Shown here piece by piece: positions 8,928 through 17,587 of a stretch of 34,315 nucleotides of DNA. Positions within the stretch are counted from its first letter, which is position 1, and each line of letters begins with the position of its first letter. The stretch is taken from contig NVWB01000178.1 in NCBI GenBank assembly GCA_002733575.1, positions 1 to 34,315 of the forward strand, in the 5' to 3' direction. A program made the position numbers and the translations under genes. The notes beneath the pieces were generated by a model that was not told the origin of the DNA, did no database searches, and worked only from the letters and a program-made list of their open reading frames with translations. This DNA is from Blastopirellula sp. Its GTDB lineage: Bacteria; Planctomycetota; Planctomycetia; Pirellulales; Pirellulaceae.

Positions 8928-10286
8928 TTATGCTAAAGTTTCTGATTTTGGATGATAAATAAGTGCGACAGGCAGCATGAGCACTGCGGTAAATGCAAAC
9001 AACCAACAGCGGTCCATATTGCAGTAGTTTAGTATCAGGTCAAACAGGCCATACAGCAAGCCCGACATGAAAATTGCGACCCAATTGGCCCGGCTCATTT
9101 CGGCAATGACTTGCCCTTTTTGATCTTCAGGTGCTTTTGCTTGTAAATAAACTTGAATCGGCACGGAGAAGAATCCGGTAAACACACCCAGCAAAATCAA
9201 TACAGGTAAGCTACCGTAAAAACCGAGTAAATGGCCAAAATCATCCTCACTGCCAGGCAAAGCCATTAACACCAAACAGGCAATGATTCCCCAAGAGCCA
9301 ATACGCACTAAACGAAATTCAATTTTACCACGAGAAAGTAAACCAGCGATCAGGCAGCCCAAAGCTATGCCTGCCCCTATCGATCCACTTAAAATGCTGG
9401 TTCTGCCAGGGCTCAGATCAAGTTGATCGATGCCCAGTGAGTTGACTGATGGAAATACAACGCCTGCACACAGCCAAAATGCACAGGATGCCAGTAACGC
9501 AGAAAGCAAGTTAAAATCACTGCGAAACAATTGCACCGTCTTTTTGGGAATCGCAAAAGTTGACATACTAAACTTCGAGTTAGGCGTAGATGCAGGCACT
9601 TTGCGAAGCAGCAATGAAGTGCCAGTTCCGAGTATGGCAACCAACACACAAAACCCTGAGCCGATCCAAAGCTTAGACTTGGAATTATCTAATACCTCTC
9701 CGGATTCCACGGGGCCAAAATTATCTAATATCGCTCCGGCTGCCACGGTGCCAAAGATGATGGCCAAAAAGGTGATCATCAAAAATATACCGTTCGCCTT
9801 GGGCAGATCATGCTCATGCAGCATCTCAGGCAAAATTCCATATTTGGCCGGGGCAAAAAATGTACTCTGCAATCCCATTAAAAAAAGAACGACGAATAGC
9901 CCTGCAAAGCCGTGTGTTTCGTAATAATAGAACGCAACAACGCCTAAGGCCATCGCCACGATCTCAGCAACTTTCGACAAGATAACAACGGTCCGTTTGC
10001 TATATTTGTCGGCAAGAAAACCGGCGGGCCCTGAGAACAGCAAAAATGGCAAGGCAAAAACCAGCATCGCTATCGATTGATAATCGGCAGTTTCAGATAC
10101 CGTAAGCAGCAACAACAGCAACAACAACTGCTTGAACATATTGTCATTGAAAGCACCCAATCCCTGAGTGCCGGTCATGCCCCAAAACGCAATGTCGCTC
10201 GTCACGTGCGAGGGCATGTCATCATCCGCCATCGATTTTGCGTTGGCAGATTCAGAGGGATTGTCAGTTAAGGGGGATTTATCCAT
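8928..10286 (-). CDS. MFS transporter of the lysophospholipid transporter (LplT/Aas) type
   Basis: The 452-residue protein has about 12 hydrophobic segments after a 35-residue polar N-terminus. FWGMTGTQGLGAFNDNMFKQ is very close to the FWGLF-TQFLGAFNDNxFK signature of LplT and of the MFS half of Aas fusion proteins, which flip lysophospholipids across the inner membrane. GPAGFLADKYSKRTVV is the MFS loop 2-3 motif. The first membrane helix contains a run of ten leucines encoded by a CAG/CAA-type microsatellite (about 10095-10125), a possible slippage site. No acyltransferase domain is fused. It begins an apparent MFS-SIS-ROK operon 80 nt downstream of the sulfatase gene; how a lipid flippase fits sugar genes is unclear. 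Confidence 0.85.
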   Translation of the reverse strand: MDKSPLTDNPSESANAKSMADDDMPSHVTSDIAFWGMTGTQGLGAFNDNMFKQLLLLLLLLTVSETADYQSIAMLVFALPFLLFSGPAGFLADKYSKRTVVILSKVAEIVAMALGVVAFYYYETHGFAGLFVVLFLMGLQSTFFAPAKYGILPEMLHEHDLPKANGIFLMITFLAIIFGTVAAGAILDNFGPVESGEVLDNSKSKLWIGSGFCVLVAILGTGTSLLLRKVPASTPNSKFSMSTFAIPKKTVQLFRSDFNLLSALLASCAFWLCAGVVFPSVNSLGIDQLDLSPGRTSILSGSIGAGIALGCLIAGLLSRGKIEFRLVRIGSWGIIACLVLMALPGSEDDFGHLLGFYGSLPVLILLGVFTGFFSVPIQVYLQAKAPEDQKGQVIAEMSRANWVAIFMSGLLYGLFDLILNYCNMDRCWLFAFTAVLMLPVALIYHPKSETLA

Positions 10287-10366
10287 CGGGCTATTATCGG
10301 AAATCTAGGCCAATGAGCCTAGATCAGTATCATCGGTTAGCAGCTCCGATGCCCCAATTCTATCGA

Positions 10367-11854
10367 TTATTTCTGATTCCAAGCGGGTGTGCCGAACCAA
10401 TCGTGCATTTCTTTTTCAAACGGGGCCACAATTTCTTCCGCTTCAGGGAAAACACCCTGGTCTTGCGTTTCGACCATCCAAGTTGCCAATGCGGCCCGCA
10501 TTGCGACTAGGGCCTCCCGATGTTCTGGCTCATCAGACGCGGCCAAGTTGTGTAGTTCATGCGGATCATTCTCGGTATCAAACAGTTGTTCCGGTGCAAC
10601 TGTTGGAGACATGAGAGCCAGCGGGTACCCTGTCAGTTTGCCTTCTGCCATCAGCTCTCGCATCAGCGGTTTGATCGGAAAACATTTTTCTTTGTAACGA
10701 TTCAGTGAGGTAAAATGACGTTTAGGGTAGTAGTTCCGTAGATAGTGATATTTCTTTCCACGCACGCTACGAATTCTGTTCACTGTTTCATCAATTCGAT
10801 CTCTGGCCGAAAACGCATATTGTCGCTCAGGTCCAATTCGATCTCCTAAAAAGATACGTCCGTGCATGCCTAACGGGCGGTTGATTCCAGCAAAACCAAG
10901 CGTGGTGGCAGTGATGTCAATCAAGCTTACGACCTCGTCACGTACATCGCCAGGTCTGTAGTTTTTGGGTGCCGGGAAGTTTTTCGGCCAATAGGCAATC
11001 ATCGGTACATGCAGCCCAGTGTCGTAGCACCAGTGAATCCCGCGCGGTTCAATTCGTCCATTGTCTCCAAAGAAGAGAACGACCGTGTTGTCGGCCAGGC
11101 CATCTTTTTCAAGCTGCTTCAAAACTTTGCCCATGGTTTTATCCATGCCAGAAATCGAATTCAAATACCGGGCCCACTCTAGGCGAACCAGCGGGTGATC
11201 GGGGTAATAAGGCGGGGGAGTCACATTCTCGGGCGTTGCGATTTTTTCGTGCGTCTTTTCGCCCTTCCATTCCACCCGAGGTTGTTGCCACGTTTGACGA
11301 TCATAAATATCGTACTCGGCTTCCATGGTGTTGATTTGAGCAAAAAATGGTTGGTTGCCTTTTAGGTCTTCCCACTTGTCGGTGTCGTACAGTTTGCCTT
11401 CGTTGACAAAATTCATATCTAACTTGGCCGAACCAACTTGTTCGCCATTCAAGGTTTTAATGTTGGCAGTAAAGTAGCCGACATCTTTCAGGCGATGCGT
11501 AATCGGACGCACGCCTTCAGGCAGCCGGTAGCCATCAATCCGATGCGATCGCATATTGTGCGTGTCGGAACTGGTCTGATACATGCCCACAAAAAACGCA
11601 CTACGACTCGGAGCACAAACCGGCGAAGTTGAAAAGACATGCGTGTAACGAATGCCCTTGGCCGCCAAGCGATCCAAATTCGGCGTCTTCACATTCTCGG
11701 CCCCGTAACAACCCAGATCAAGCTTTAGGTTCTCACCGACAATCCACAGGATGTTAGGGCGTTTGGTGATCGAGTCTTCGGCCTGAATCGACCGATTAAA
11801 ACAAGCGACCAGCCCAATCAGAGCAAACAAAAATGTACAACGTAAATAATTCAT
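10367..11854 (-). CDS. Exported formylglycine-dependent sulfatase, heparan-N-sulfatase-like
   Basis: The 495-residue protein has a signal peptide (hydrophobic residues 6-19, cleavage near IQAEDS). RPNILWIVGENLKLDLGCYGAE supplies a metal-binding start, and SPVCAPSRSAFFVG holds the C-x-P-S-R motif, with Cys80 to be converted to formylglycine. FFGDNGRIEPRGIHWCYDTG and HVPMIAYWP supply later metal and substrate residues. This order and the length match family S1 sulfatases, closest by pattern to N-sulfoglucosamine sulfohydrolase-like members. It should act in the periplasm on sulfated glycans. Planctomycetota often carry many such genes. It lies upstream of the MFS-SIS-ROK genes on the same strand, which fits use of a desulfated amino sugar, though that link is inference. 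Confidence 0.92.
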   Translation of the reverse strand: MNYLRCTFLFALIGLVACFNRSIQAEDSITKRPNILWIVGENLKLDLGCYGAENVKTPNLDRLAAKGIRYTHVFSTSPVCAPSRSAFFVGMYQTSSDTHNMRSHRIDGYRLPEGVRPITHRLKDVGYFTANIKTLNGEQVGSAKLDMNFVNEGKLYDTDKWEDLKGNQPFFAQINTMEAEYDIYDRQTWQQPRVEWKGEKTHEKIATPENVTPPPYYPDHPLVRLEWARYLNSISGMDKTMGKVLKQLEKDGLADNTVVLFFGDNGRIEPRGIHWCYDTGLHVPMIAYWPKNFPAPKNYRPGDVRDEVVSLIDITATTLGFAGINRPLGMHGRIFLGDRIGPERQYAFSARDRIDETVNRIRSVRGKKYHYLRNYYPKRHFTSLNRYKEKCFPIKPLMRELMAEGKLTGYPLALMSPTVAPEQLFDTENDPHELHNLAASDEPEHREALVAMRAALATWMVETQDQGVFPEAEEIVAPFEKEMHDWFGTPAWNQK

Positions 11855-11967
11855 GATGCCAAACCTCGGATGTGGTTTACGGAAAGAATGGAGTACCTAC
11901 TATGATCGGTCAAAACTGAGAGAGAATCAATCATGCAACGGAAACTTTGTGACAGATTTCTACAATC

Positions 11968-11996
11968 GTAGGGTGGCTGCCGTTAGGCCAACCGCC
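11968..11996 (+). repeat. REP-like palindrome, copy 1
   Basis: GTAGGGTGGCTGCCG leads into an imperfect palindrome ending CCGCC. A near-identical sequence occurs at 28416-28445 on the opposite strand. GTAG followed by a hairpin is the REP layout. It lies in the 200-nt gap upstream of the sulfatase gene. Confidence 0.55.
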
Positions 11997-12053
11997 TGTC
12001 TGTTCGGGTTGCATAAACATGGCGGCAGGTAGATTGATTACCGCTTAAAGATT

Positions 12054-12398
12054 TTATAGAAGCAACAGTGGTTCACTCATTGAATAGGCGAATGTCAAAC
12101 CCAATGGACACCACATAAACAGGCGGCGAACAAAAGCAGTTACCCTACTTCTCCAATCTAGCGCTTCAACAGTGGCCTGTTCAGTACGAAAGAATTGCAG
12201 GGCATCTGCTTCTCGTTGGAGTTTAAACTCAGGGCCTTCGGCATAGTACTGCACATCATCGCTCATATAAAAGGGTGTTGGACCGCTGTCTACCTGCTCC
12301 GATAACACCCAAGCCCCAATTCCTAACCCAACGATAGCAACGAGTGTGCAAAGACTGATTACAATAATCGCAATCGACGATCTCAAGTGATCCTTCAT
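12054..12398 (-). CDS. Small hypothetical membrane protein
   Basis: A 114-residue product with an N-terminal membrane helix (SIAIIVISLCTLVAIVGLGI), an acidic/amphipathic middle, and a second hydrophobic stretch (LFMWCPLGLTFAYSM) at the C-terminus. The ATG at 12398 has an AAGGAG 12 nt upstream, which supports it as a real gene. I do not recognise the family. It points away from the following rightward genes, and its upstream flank is the first CACAGAG-type repeat (12421 onward), which probably contains or displaces its promoter. Confidence 0.6.
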   Translation of the reverse strand: MKDHLRSSIAIIVISLCTLVAIVGLGIGAWVLSEQVDSGPTPFYMSDDVQYYAEGPEFKLQREADALQFFRTEQATVEALDWRSRVTAFVRRLFMWCPLGLTFAYSMSEPLLLL

Positions 12399-12420
12399 GA
12401 TAATTCAATACTCCTTCACG

Positions 12421-12550
12421 CAGCATTGTAAAGGGACGCTTGACAGAGTGCAACAGAAATTTGAGGCAATAGTTCTACACAAATAATTATCACAGAGATC
12501 GCAGAGGACACGGAGAGAATTTGAAGCAAGGCTCGGTTTACTGTACACTT
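12421..12550 (+). repeat. CACAGAG-type dispersed repeat, copy 1
   Basis: This block shares GCATTGT, GAGTGCAACAGAAAT, CACAGAG, CACGGAGAGA and TTTGAAGCAAGGCTC, in the same order and orientation, with 13545-13693, and its end with 14658-14719. The core is an inverted repeat of AACACAGA/CACGGAG type, a motif seen dispersed in many bacterial genomes. A TTG inside it opens a spurious 5' extension of the next gene. Confidence 0.8.
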
Positions 12551-12571
12551 ATTCTATTTAGGCGAAACCCG

Positions 12572-13090
12572 ATGACTCAACGTGTGCCCACAGTACGCCC
12601 CATTTCTTGGCTTGCGACGATCCCGCAATTCATCGCGGGGGGCGTGGCGATTGTTATCGGCTGCCTAGTAACTCAATCGACAAATGGTGTCCCTTTGGGC
12701 GCTGGAGTTTACTTGATTTATTCCTTGGGATCTCGAAGCATTATTCCTGCTGCTCATTGTCGTGGCATGCGTTTGTTTCAAAATCAGAAGTTTGAAGAAG
12801 CGATTCTTGCCTATGAAGAGAGCTATGAGTTCTTTACCCGATATGCTTGGCTTGATAAATATCGGTCCATTACCATGATGACCCCAGGTGCCATGTGCTA
12901 TCGTGAAATGGCTCTCAACAATATCGCATTTGCTCATGGCCAGATAGGAAACGGCGACAAGGCCAAAGAATTCTACCAGCGAACCCTGGATGAATACCCC
13001 AATAACATCATGGCAAGTGCCGCTTTAAAAATGATAGAATCGGTGGAGTGCTCGACTCATGAAGTGGCTCAACCTGACTTAAAAGATTAA
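12572..13090 (+). CDS. Membrane-anchored TPR-like hypothetical protein
   Basis: With the ATG at 12572 the product is 172 residues. A longer frame starts with TTG at 12521, but that codon lies inside the CACAGAG repeat; AGGCG 7 nt upstream of 12572 favours the shorter form. A hydrophobic hairpin (SWLATIPQFIAGGVAIVIGC, then a second segment near GVPLGAGVYLIYSLG) anchors it. The C-terminal half carries two TPR-like helical pairs: GMRLFQNQKFEEAILAYEES, and NNIAFAHGQIGNGDKAKEFY with YQRTLDEYPNN. TPR domains mediate protein contacts, so a scaffold role is likely, but no specific function can be given. The LRR gene follows 44 nt later on the same strand. Confidence 0.75.
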   Translation: MTQRVPTVRPISWLATIPQFIAGGVAIVIGCLVTQSTNGVPLGAGVYLIYSLGSRSIIPAAHCRGMRLFQNQKFEEAILAYEESYEFFTRYAWLDKYRSITMMTPGAMCYREMALNNIAFAHGQIGNGDKAKEFYQRTLDEYPNNIMASAALKMIESVECSTHEVAQPDLKD

Positions 13091-13134
13091 TACACCCATT
13101 TTAGTAGTTATTTTATTATAACAAGGCAACATTA

Positions 13135-13506
13135 ATGACGACTCCACAAGAAAAGAGCCAAGCTGCATTTGATCGATTTCACGAACTCGGAGGTTCCGGT
13201 GTATGGGAATCCGATATGGTTGTGATCTCGTTAGAGGGAACAAGTATTTCGGATGACGATCTTGCACTATTCGAGGACTTCAATTTTGTTCAGATTCTAA
13301 CACTAAACGACACGCAAATAACCGATGCGGGCCTTTCTCACTTAGAGCAACTAACCCAGTTAGAATCCTTGTCTCTGGTGAACACTCAAGCAACAGAAGC
13401 AGGCATCTCAAAATTAAAAGTAGTATTGCCTACGGTAACAATTGAAACCGAGCCCACTTCAGAGGACACGGTAAATCCATTTACAGGAAAACCTTTTGGG
13501 GAATAA
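13135..13506 (+). CDS. Short leucine-rich-repeat protein
   Basis: The 123-residue protein has two to three LRR units of the ribonuclease-inhibitor-like type found often in Planctomycetota: VVISLEGTSISDDDLALFED, ILTLNDTQITDAGLSHLEQL and SLSLVNTQATEAGISKLK. The N-terminus (about 35 residues) is not an LRR, and the tail NPFTGKPFGE is short and polar. There is no signal peptide, so it is probably cytosolic. It may bind a partner protein; none can be named. It follows the TPR gene closely and is followed by the second CACAGAG repeat. Confidence 0.75.
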   Translation: MTTPQEKSQAAFDRFHELGGSGVWESDMVVISLEGTSISDDDLALFEDFNFVQILTLNDTQITDAGLSHLEQLTQLESLSLVNTQATEAGISKLKVVLPTVTIETEPTSEDTVNPFTGKPFGE

Positions 13507-13544
13507 TTTGATGAAAATAATCTACGATGATCTTGGTTTCTGCC

Positions 13545-13693
13545 AAGCATTGTGAAAGGTCACTTGGCGGAGTGCAACAGAAATTCAGAACAAGAGTTCA
13601 ACACAATGAATTTTAACACAGAGGCACAGAGTGCACGGAGAGAGTTTGAAGCAAGGCTCTGTTTACTCCGTGTATCTGTGTTGGGAGAAATTA
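13545..13693 (+). repeat. CACAGAG-type dispersed repeat, copy 2
   Basis: This is the fullest copy. AACACAGAGGCACAGAG on the left pairs with CTCCGTGTATCTGTGTT on the right to form a long imperfect hairpin around TTTGAAGCAAGGCTC. The first 70 nt match copy 1 upstream of its own hairpin. An open frame crosses it but looks like a by-product of the repeat. Confidence 0.85.
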
Positions 13694-13718
13694 GTCGTCG
13701 GGCCTCGGAACGTAATGC

Positions 13719-13748
13719 TTGCAAATCCCACGCTTCCAGTTGTAGAAT
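13719..13748 (+). promoter_or_regulatory. Possible sigma-70-type promoter for the eight-helix membrane protein
   Basis: TTGCAA and TAGAAT are separated by 18 nt and lie about 45 nt before the ATG at 13793. The hexamers match the consensus at four and five of six positions. Planctomycete promoters are poorly defined, so this is tentative. Confidence 0.3.
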
Positions 13749-13792
13749 AGGCAAAGTCGCTAAGACTCGATTCAAACACTGACATTTATTAT

Positions 13793-14629
13793 ATGGCAAG
13801 CGAATACGAACTTCAGTCGGAATATCTTGAAAAGGTTGCTCTCAAGCATCACTTGGTGTACAGCTATTTACTGATTTTCGTCAACTTGGTGCTGGTGACT
13901 GCTGTCTATCTGATCGATGATTATTTTGATTCCAGCATATTTAGGCTCCACTGGAATATTGATTTATATTTATTTCCGCCACTAGGCATACTGTGCCTAC
14001 TCGTTGCACTAGGTCCAGGAACAGTCTGGCAGCGTGTTTGCCTTTTCGGTGTGAGTCTTGCAGTAATCTCAATCTTTTTTGTAATACCATTCCCCCAACA
14101 ATATGATGCGTCAGGCTCTTTTGATTTATATCTTGTACTAAGCACTGCTTGTTTACTGCTTTTAGTGCTTGGGTCTTACAGTCGGTTACGGGTCGGGCCT
14201 GCTCAACTACAAAGTCAGAAAGTGACACTCTCTGGCATCTTGATTGCGATGACGATGTTTTTCCTGCTCATCGAGTTAAGATCTCAGATGGGCAGTAGAA
14301 ACTGGGCACCGCTCCCAGAAACAATCACGAGTGAGTTCGACCCGCTTGTGATCCATCGGTTGCAGTCGATGTTATTGCTAGTTATCGGCTCGCCCATACT
14401 AACTGCAATCATTTTTTTCTCTGCTAGATGTGGAACAAAGTGGTATCGTTTAATGTTAGTGCCGCTTCCTGTTGGCGCGATTGCTTTGGCCTATGGAATG
14501 AATGGACCAATCACTCAAACTGCTGAAGCGCTCAGTTTTTTTATTGCAATAACGATCCCAATGGCATGGACCTCGGCGAATGTTCTATTACTAACTTTAT
14601 TCGGTTGGCATTTTTCAAGACGCACTTGA
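13793..14629 (+). CDS. Multi-pass hypothetical membrane protein
   Basis: The 278-residue protein has about eight hydrophobic segments (roughly residues 19-44, 56-74, 78-100, 109-129, 143-163, 193-213, 218-237, 246-273) joined by short loops. No transporter or enzyme motif was recognised, and no conserved polar residues stand out in the helices. It should reside in the cytoplasmic membrane. It stands alone between copies 2 and 3 of the CACAGAG repeat, which suggests it may have arrived or been rearranged as a unit with them. Confidence 0.7.
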   Translation: MASEYELQSEYLEKVALKHHLVYSYLLIFVNLVLVTAVYLIDDYFDSSIFRLHWNIDLYLFPPLGILCLLVALGPGTVWQRVCLFGVSLAVISIFFVIPFPQQYDASGSFDLYLVLSTACLLLLVLGSYSRLRVGPAQLQSQKVTLSGILIAMTMFFLLIELRSQMGSRNWAPLPETITSEFDPLVIHRLQSMLLLVIGSPILTAIIFFSARCGTKWYRLMLVPLPVGAIALAYGMNGPITQTAEALSFFIAITIPMAWTSANVLLLTLFGWHFSRRT

Positions 14630-14657
14630 TCGGTAGTGTGGATGAAATAAAGATCTT

Positions 14658-14719
14658 GAACAGAGAGAGTTTGAAGCAAAGCTCTGTTTCCTCCGTGCAT
14701 CTGTGTTGGGAGAAATTAG
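14658..14719 (+). repeat. CACAGAG-type dispersed repeat, copy 3 (right half only)
   Basis: It matches the right half of copy 2 (AGAGAGTTTGAAGCAAAGCT, then CTCCGTGCATCTGTGTTGGG and AGAAATTAG) but lacks the left arm, so it is a truncated copy. Confidence 0.75.
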
Positions 14720-14770
14720 CCATGAGTGCCAGTCGTTGTTATCTTCAATGATGGTTTTTCAAGCCAATTT

Positions 14771-14806
14771 GCACTTCACACTGGCGGAGCCAGTGGCACC
14801 CGAGAG
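14771..14806 (-). repeat. REP-like palindrome, solo copy
   Basis: Read on the minus strand it is CTCTCGGGTGCCACTGGC followed by TCCGCCAGTGTGAAGTGC. It is the same GGGTGCCACTGGC / GCCAGTG hairpin that ends the paired elements at 18775 and 20247, here without a partner. The rest of the 330-nt gap between 14629 and 14960 holds only CACAGAG copy 3 and the unmarked promoter region of the NagB-LmbE gene. Confidence 0.7.
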
Positions 14807-14959
14807 ATAGATGTTCGATGTCGACTCACGTTTTGTTATAGACTATCCATCCTACAAGTCTTCTCACCACCTTCCCAACAATTACCCCTTCTGTCATACT
14901 AACCAGTTCGGTTTTTCTTTCTCATAAAATCGCTTGAAACCAGAAGGTTTTTACTTACG

Positions 14960-16852
14960 ATGTCTCAGTCAACTTCTCAATCGGTCGCTACGGCGATTGG
15001 TTCGACCAAAATCCCTACCTTTGCTTTTAACACCAACGAAGACTTGGCCCGGCATGTGGCTCAGACTGTGGCCGGGATTATTCGTGAACGCAATGGCTAC
15101 GGGCAAACCGCCGTGTTGGGTTTGCCGACTGGTTCGACTCCCACTAGTGTCTATCGAGAACTGATTCGGATGCACGAAGATGAGGGGCTTGATCTGTCGA
15201 ATGTGATCACCTTCAACTTAGACGAATACTTTGGCATCAGCCCTGAGCAGGACCAAAGTTATCACAAAGCCATGCACGAAACTTTTTTCAAGCATGTCAA
15301 CATTCCGGCTGAAAACATACACATCCCCAACGGCATGATCGACCGGGCCGATGTGGATGAATACTGCCGCGAATATGAAGCGGCGATTGTAAAAGCAGGC
15401 GGCATCGATTTAATGATTCTTGGCATCGGCGGCAATGGGCACATCGGTTTTAACGAACCTTTTAGTATTCAGAATAGTCGAACGCGACTCTGTACACTTG
15501 ACCCAGTAACACGCCGGGCTGCAGCGAGTGATTTCTTTCAGGAAGAAAATGTTCCGCCGCAAGCAATCACGATGGGTATTGGCACGATCCGCGAAGCCAG
15601 AAAGATTTTGCTATTGGCACTCGGCGAAGGCAAGTCGTCCATCATTCGTGAAACGCTGGAAGGCGAAATTACGGATCGCGTGCCGGCCAGTATTTTGCAA
15701 GAACATCATGATGTGCAAGTTTTAGTTGATGAAGCTGCGGCCAGTAAACTGACTTGCATGGTAACCCCTTGGGCTGAAGGTGCGACCGAATGGGACACCG
15801 CGTTAATCAAACGGGCCGTGTTATGGTTGTGTGATCAAACGGGCAAAGCGTTGTTGAAGTTGGATGACGATGACTTCCGCAAATACAACTTACACCAATT
15901 GTTGCGACATCATGGCCCGGCTCAAACGCTGGCCCATCGTGTTTTCAAATGGATGATGGACACGATTGAATATCACCCAGCCGGCAAAGAGACCAAGAAG
16001 AAAGTGATCTGCTTTAGCCCCCATCCTGACGACGATGTAATCAGCATGGGCGGCTCATTGATTCGCTTGGTCGACGACGGGCACGAGGCCCATGTGGCCT
16101 ATATGACCAGCGGAAACATTGCCGTTTTTGATCACGATGCACAGCGTTTGGCCGATCTTGTGACCGAGTTCAATCGAATGTTCGGCATTGATATTGAGAA
16201 ATCAAAAGAAGTAGAAACGGCGGTTGCTGAATCTTTGAAATCGAAGATTCCAGGTCAGTCAGACATCGAATTGGTGCAACAGATCAAAGGTTTAATTCGC
16301 TGGGGTGAAGCCAAAGCAGGCGCCATTCAAGCAGGCTGTGATGAAGAGAATTTGCACTTCCTAGATTTGCCCTTCTATCGAACGGGGCAAGTTGCCAAAA
16401 AACCGTTGGGCAACGAAGACGTGCAGATCATCAAAGAGTTGATTGAAAAAGTACAGCCAGACCAAGTTTATCTGGCAGGCGATCTTTCTGATCCACATGG
16501 AACCCATCGAGTTTGTGCGATGGCCATCTTCCGTGCGTTAAAATTGATTGAGGAAGAGACCGGCACCCGACCAGAAGCACTCATGTATCGAGGTGCATGG
16601 CAAGAGTATGCATTGCATGAAATCGAGATTGCGGTTCCGCTGAGCCCTAGTAATATCGAGAAGAAACGCCAAGCGATTTTCATGCACGAAAGTCAAAAAG
16701 ATAGTGCGCTATTCCCAGGGTCTGACCCACGAGAATTCTGGCAACGCTCGGAAGATCGCAACAAAGGAACTGCTGACAGCTACAATCAAATTGGGCTGCC
16801 AGAATATTTTGCGATGGAAGCCTTTGTTCGCTGGGACGGCGTTCCGCTGTAA
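14960..16852 (+). CDS. nagB: Glucosamine-6-phosphate deaminase fused to a LmbE/PIG-L deacetylase-like domain
   Basis: The 630-residue protein has two domains. Residues about 15-265 are NagB: LGLPTGSTPTSVYREL, FNLDEYFGISPEQDQSY, LGIGGNGHIGFNEPFS and TMGIGTIREARKILLLALGE, the motifs for conversion of glucosamine-6-phosphate to fructose-6-phosphate and ammonia. Residues about 350-625 are a LmbE/PIG-L domain with the zinc motif SPHPDDD (355-359) and the second site DPHGTHR (His513, His516), typical of N-acetylglucosamine deacetylases. Such fusions are known in Bacteroidetes and Planctomycetota. A deacetylase plus deaminase in one chain would take N-acetylated sugar derivatives to fructose-6-phosphate, but the LmbE substrate is not established. 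ATG at 14960 with AGAAGG about 12 nt upstream. It stands alone and converges with the next gene. Confidence 0.92.
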   Translation: MSQSTSQSVATAIGSTKIPTFAFNTNEDLARHVAQTVAGIIRERNGYGQTAVLGLPTGSTPTSVYRELIRMHEDEGLDLSNVITFNLDEYFGISPEQDQSYHKAMHETFFKHVNIPAENIHIPNGMIDRADVDEYCREYEAAIVKAGGIDLMILGIGGNGHIGFNEPFSIQNSRTRLCTLDPVTRRAAASDFFQEENVPPQAITMGIGTIREARKILLLALGEGKSSIIRETLEGEITDRVPASILQEHHDVQVLVDEAAASKLTCMVTPWAEGATEWDTALIKRAVLWLCDQTGKALLKLDDDDFRKYNLHQLLRHHGPAQTLAHRVFKWMMDTIEYHPAGKETKKKVICFSPHPDDDVISMGGSLIRLVDDGHEAHVAYMTSGNIAVFDHDAQRLADLVTEFNRMFGIDIEKSKEVETAVAESLKSKIPGQSDIELVQQIKGLIRWGEAKAGAIQAGCDEENLHFLDLPFYRTGQVAKKPLGNEDVQIIKELIEKVQPDQVYLAGDLSDPHGTHRVCAMAIFRALKLIEEETGTRPEALMYRGAWQEYALHEIEIAVPLSPSNIEKKRQAIFMHESQKDSALFPGSDPREFWQRSEDRNKGTADSYNQIGLPEYFAMEAFVRWDGVPL

Positions 16853-16867
16853 AAAAACGGAACTTGC

Positions 16868-17587
16868 TTAACGGACCGTGTTAAAGACATCCAGCGAAAA
16901 CCCCGAGATTGAACCTCTACCATAGCGGGCTGCATAGTCGCTGCTCGCTTTGGCATAGCGGGGCCACTGTGTATTGCCGGCTTTGTCTTTCAGGCCAATC
17001 GTATCGATCTCATTCCAGCCGGGAACTTTGGGCGAGTCGAGATAGATTTTCACTCGCTTGGTTTTCCAGATGGTGTTCACAGGCACTTTGGAAATGCCGC
17101 GCAGTGCCGTGGTCGGAGTCGGGTCTTTTCCTTCCCAGACCACCACTTCTCGCCCGAGCGGGTCAAAGATCGAGACTTTGTACAAGGCTCCGGGGTTGTA
17201 GGTTTCGTGGACCAAGATTTCAGCCGGATTGACTTCATTTTCAAACTCCACTAGCACCCATTCTTTTTGTTGATCTTGGGTTCCAGAAGCCCAAGCAGTG
17301 CGCATATCGCCTGAGCCGGTGGTATCTGGCTCACCGACCATTTGCTCGACTCCCCAAGCGGTGGTGCTTTTACGGTTCACGCTGACTTCAGCGGTCAGTT
17401 CCACAATTTCCTGATCCATTTGCCGATGGTCACGCCACCAGGCCGAAAGGATGGCGGCGATCACAACCAACAGCATTAAACTGCTCATGCTAAGCCGGAA
17501 CCAACTGAAATTGGGCCAGGGGATCATAAATCGAAAATTGAACCCAAGCCAAGGTGTAGAAAACCCGAAGCGAATACGTTTACTCAT
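16868..17587 (-). CDS. Membrane-anchored protein with a discoidin-like (F5/8 type C-like) domain
   Basis: With ATG at 17587 (AAAGGG 8 nt upstream) the product is 239 residues; the longer frame starts at a TTG. One membrane helix (SLMLLVVIAAILSAWW, about residues 33-50) precedes a coiled segment and a C-terminal beta domain: AWGVEQMVGEPDTTGSGDMR, EWVLVEFENEVNPAEILVHE, YNPGALYKVSIFD, VWEGKDP and PGWNEIDTIGL. This VP/PGWNEIDxxxL ending and the NPGA strand recur in bacterial galactose-binding-like domains. It probably binds a ligand outside the membrane, perhaps a glycan. It converges on the NagB-LmbE gene with only 15 nt between the stops. Confidence 0.7.
   Translation of the reverse strand: MSKRIRFGFSTPWLGFNFRFMIPWPNFSWFRLSMSSLMLLVVIAAILSAWWRDHRQMDQEIVELTAEVSVNRKSTTAWGVEQMVGEPDTTGSGDMRTAWASGTQDQQKEWVLVEFENEVNPAEILVHETYNPGALYKVSIFDPLGREVVVWEGKDPTPTTALRGISKVPVNTIWKTKRVKIYLDSPKVPGWNEIDTIGLKDKAGNTQWPRYAKASSDYAARYGRGSISGFSLDVFNTVR

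Noticed and set aside
13552..13799. Open frames on both strands between the LRR gene and the membrane gene
   Set aside because: They translate the CACAGAG repeat and its flank; no ribosome site or coding character.
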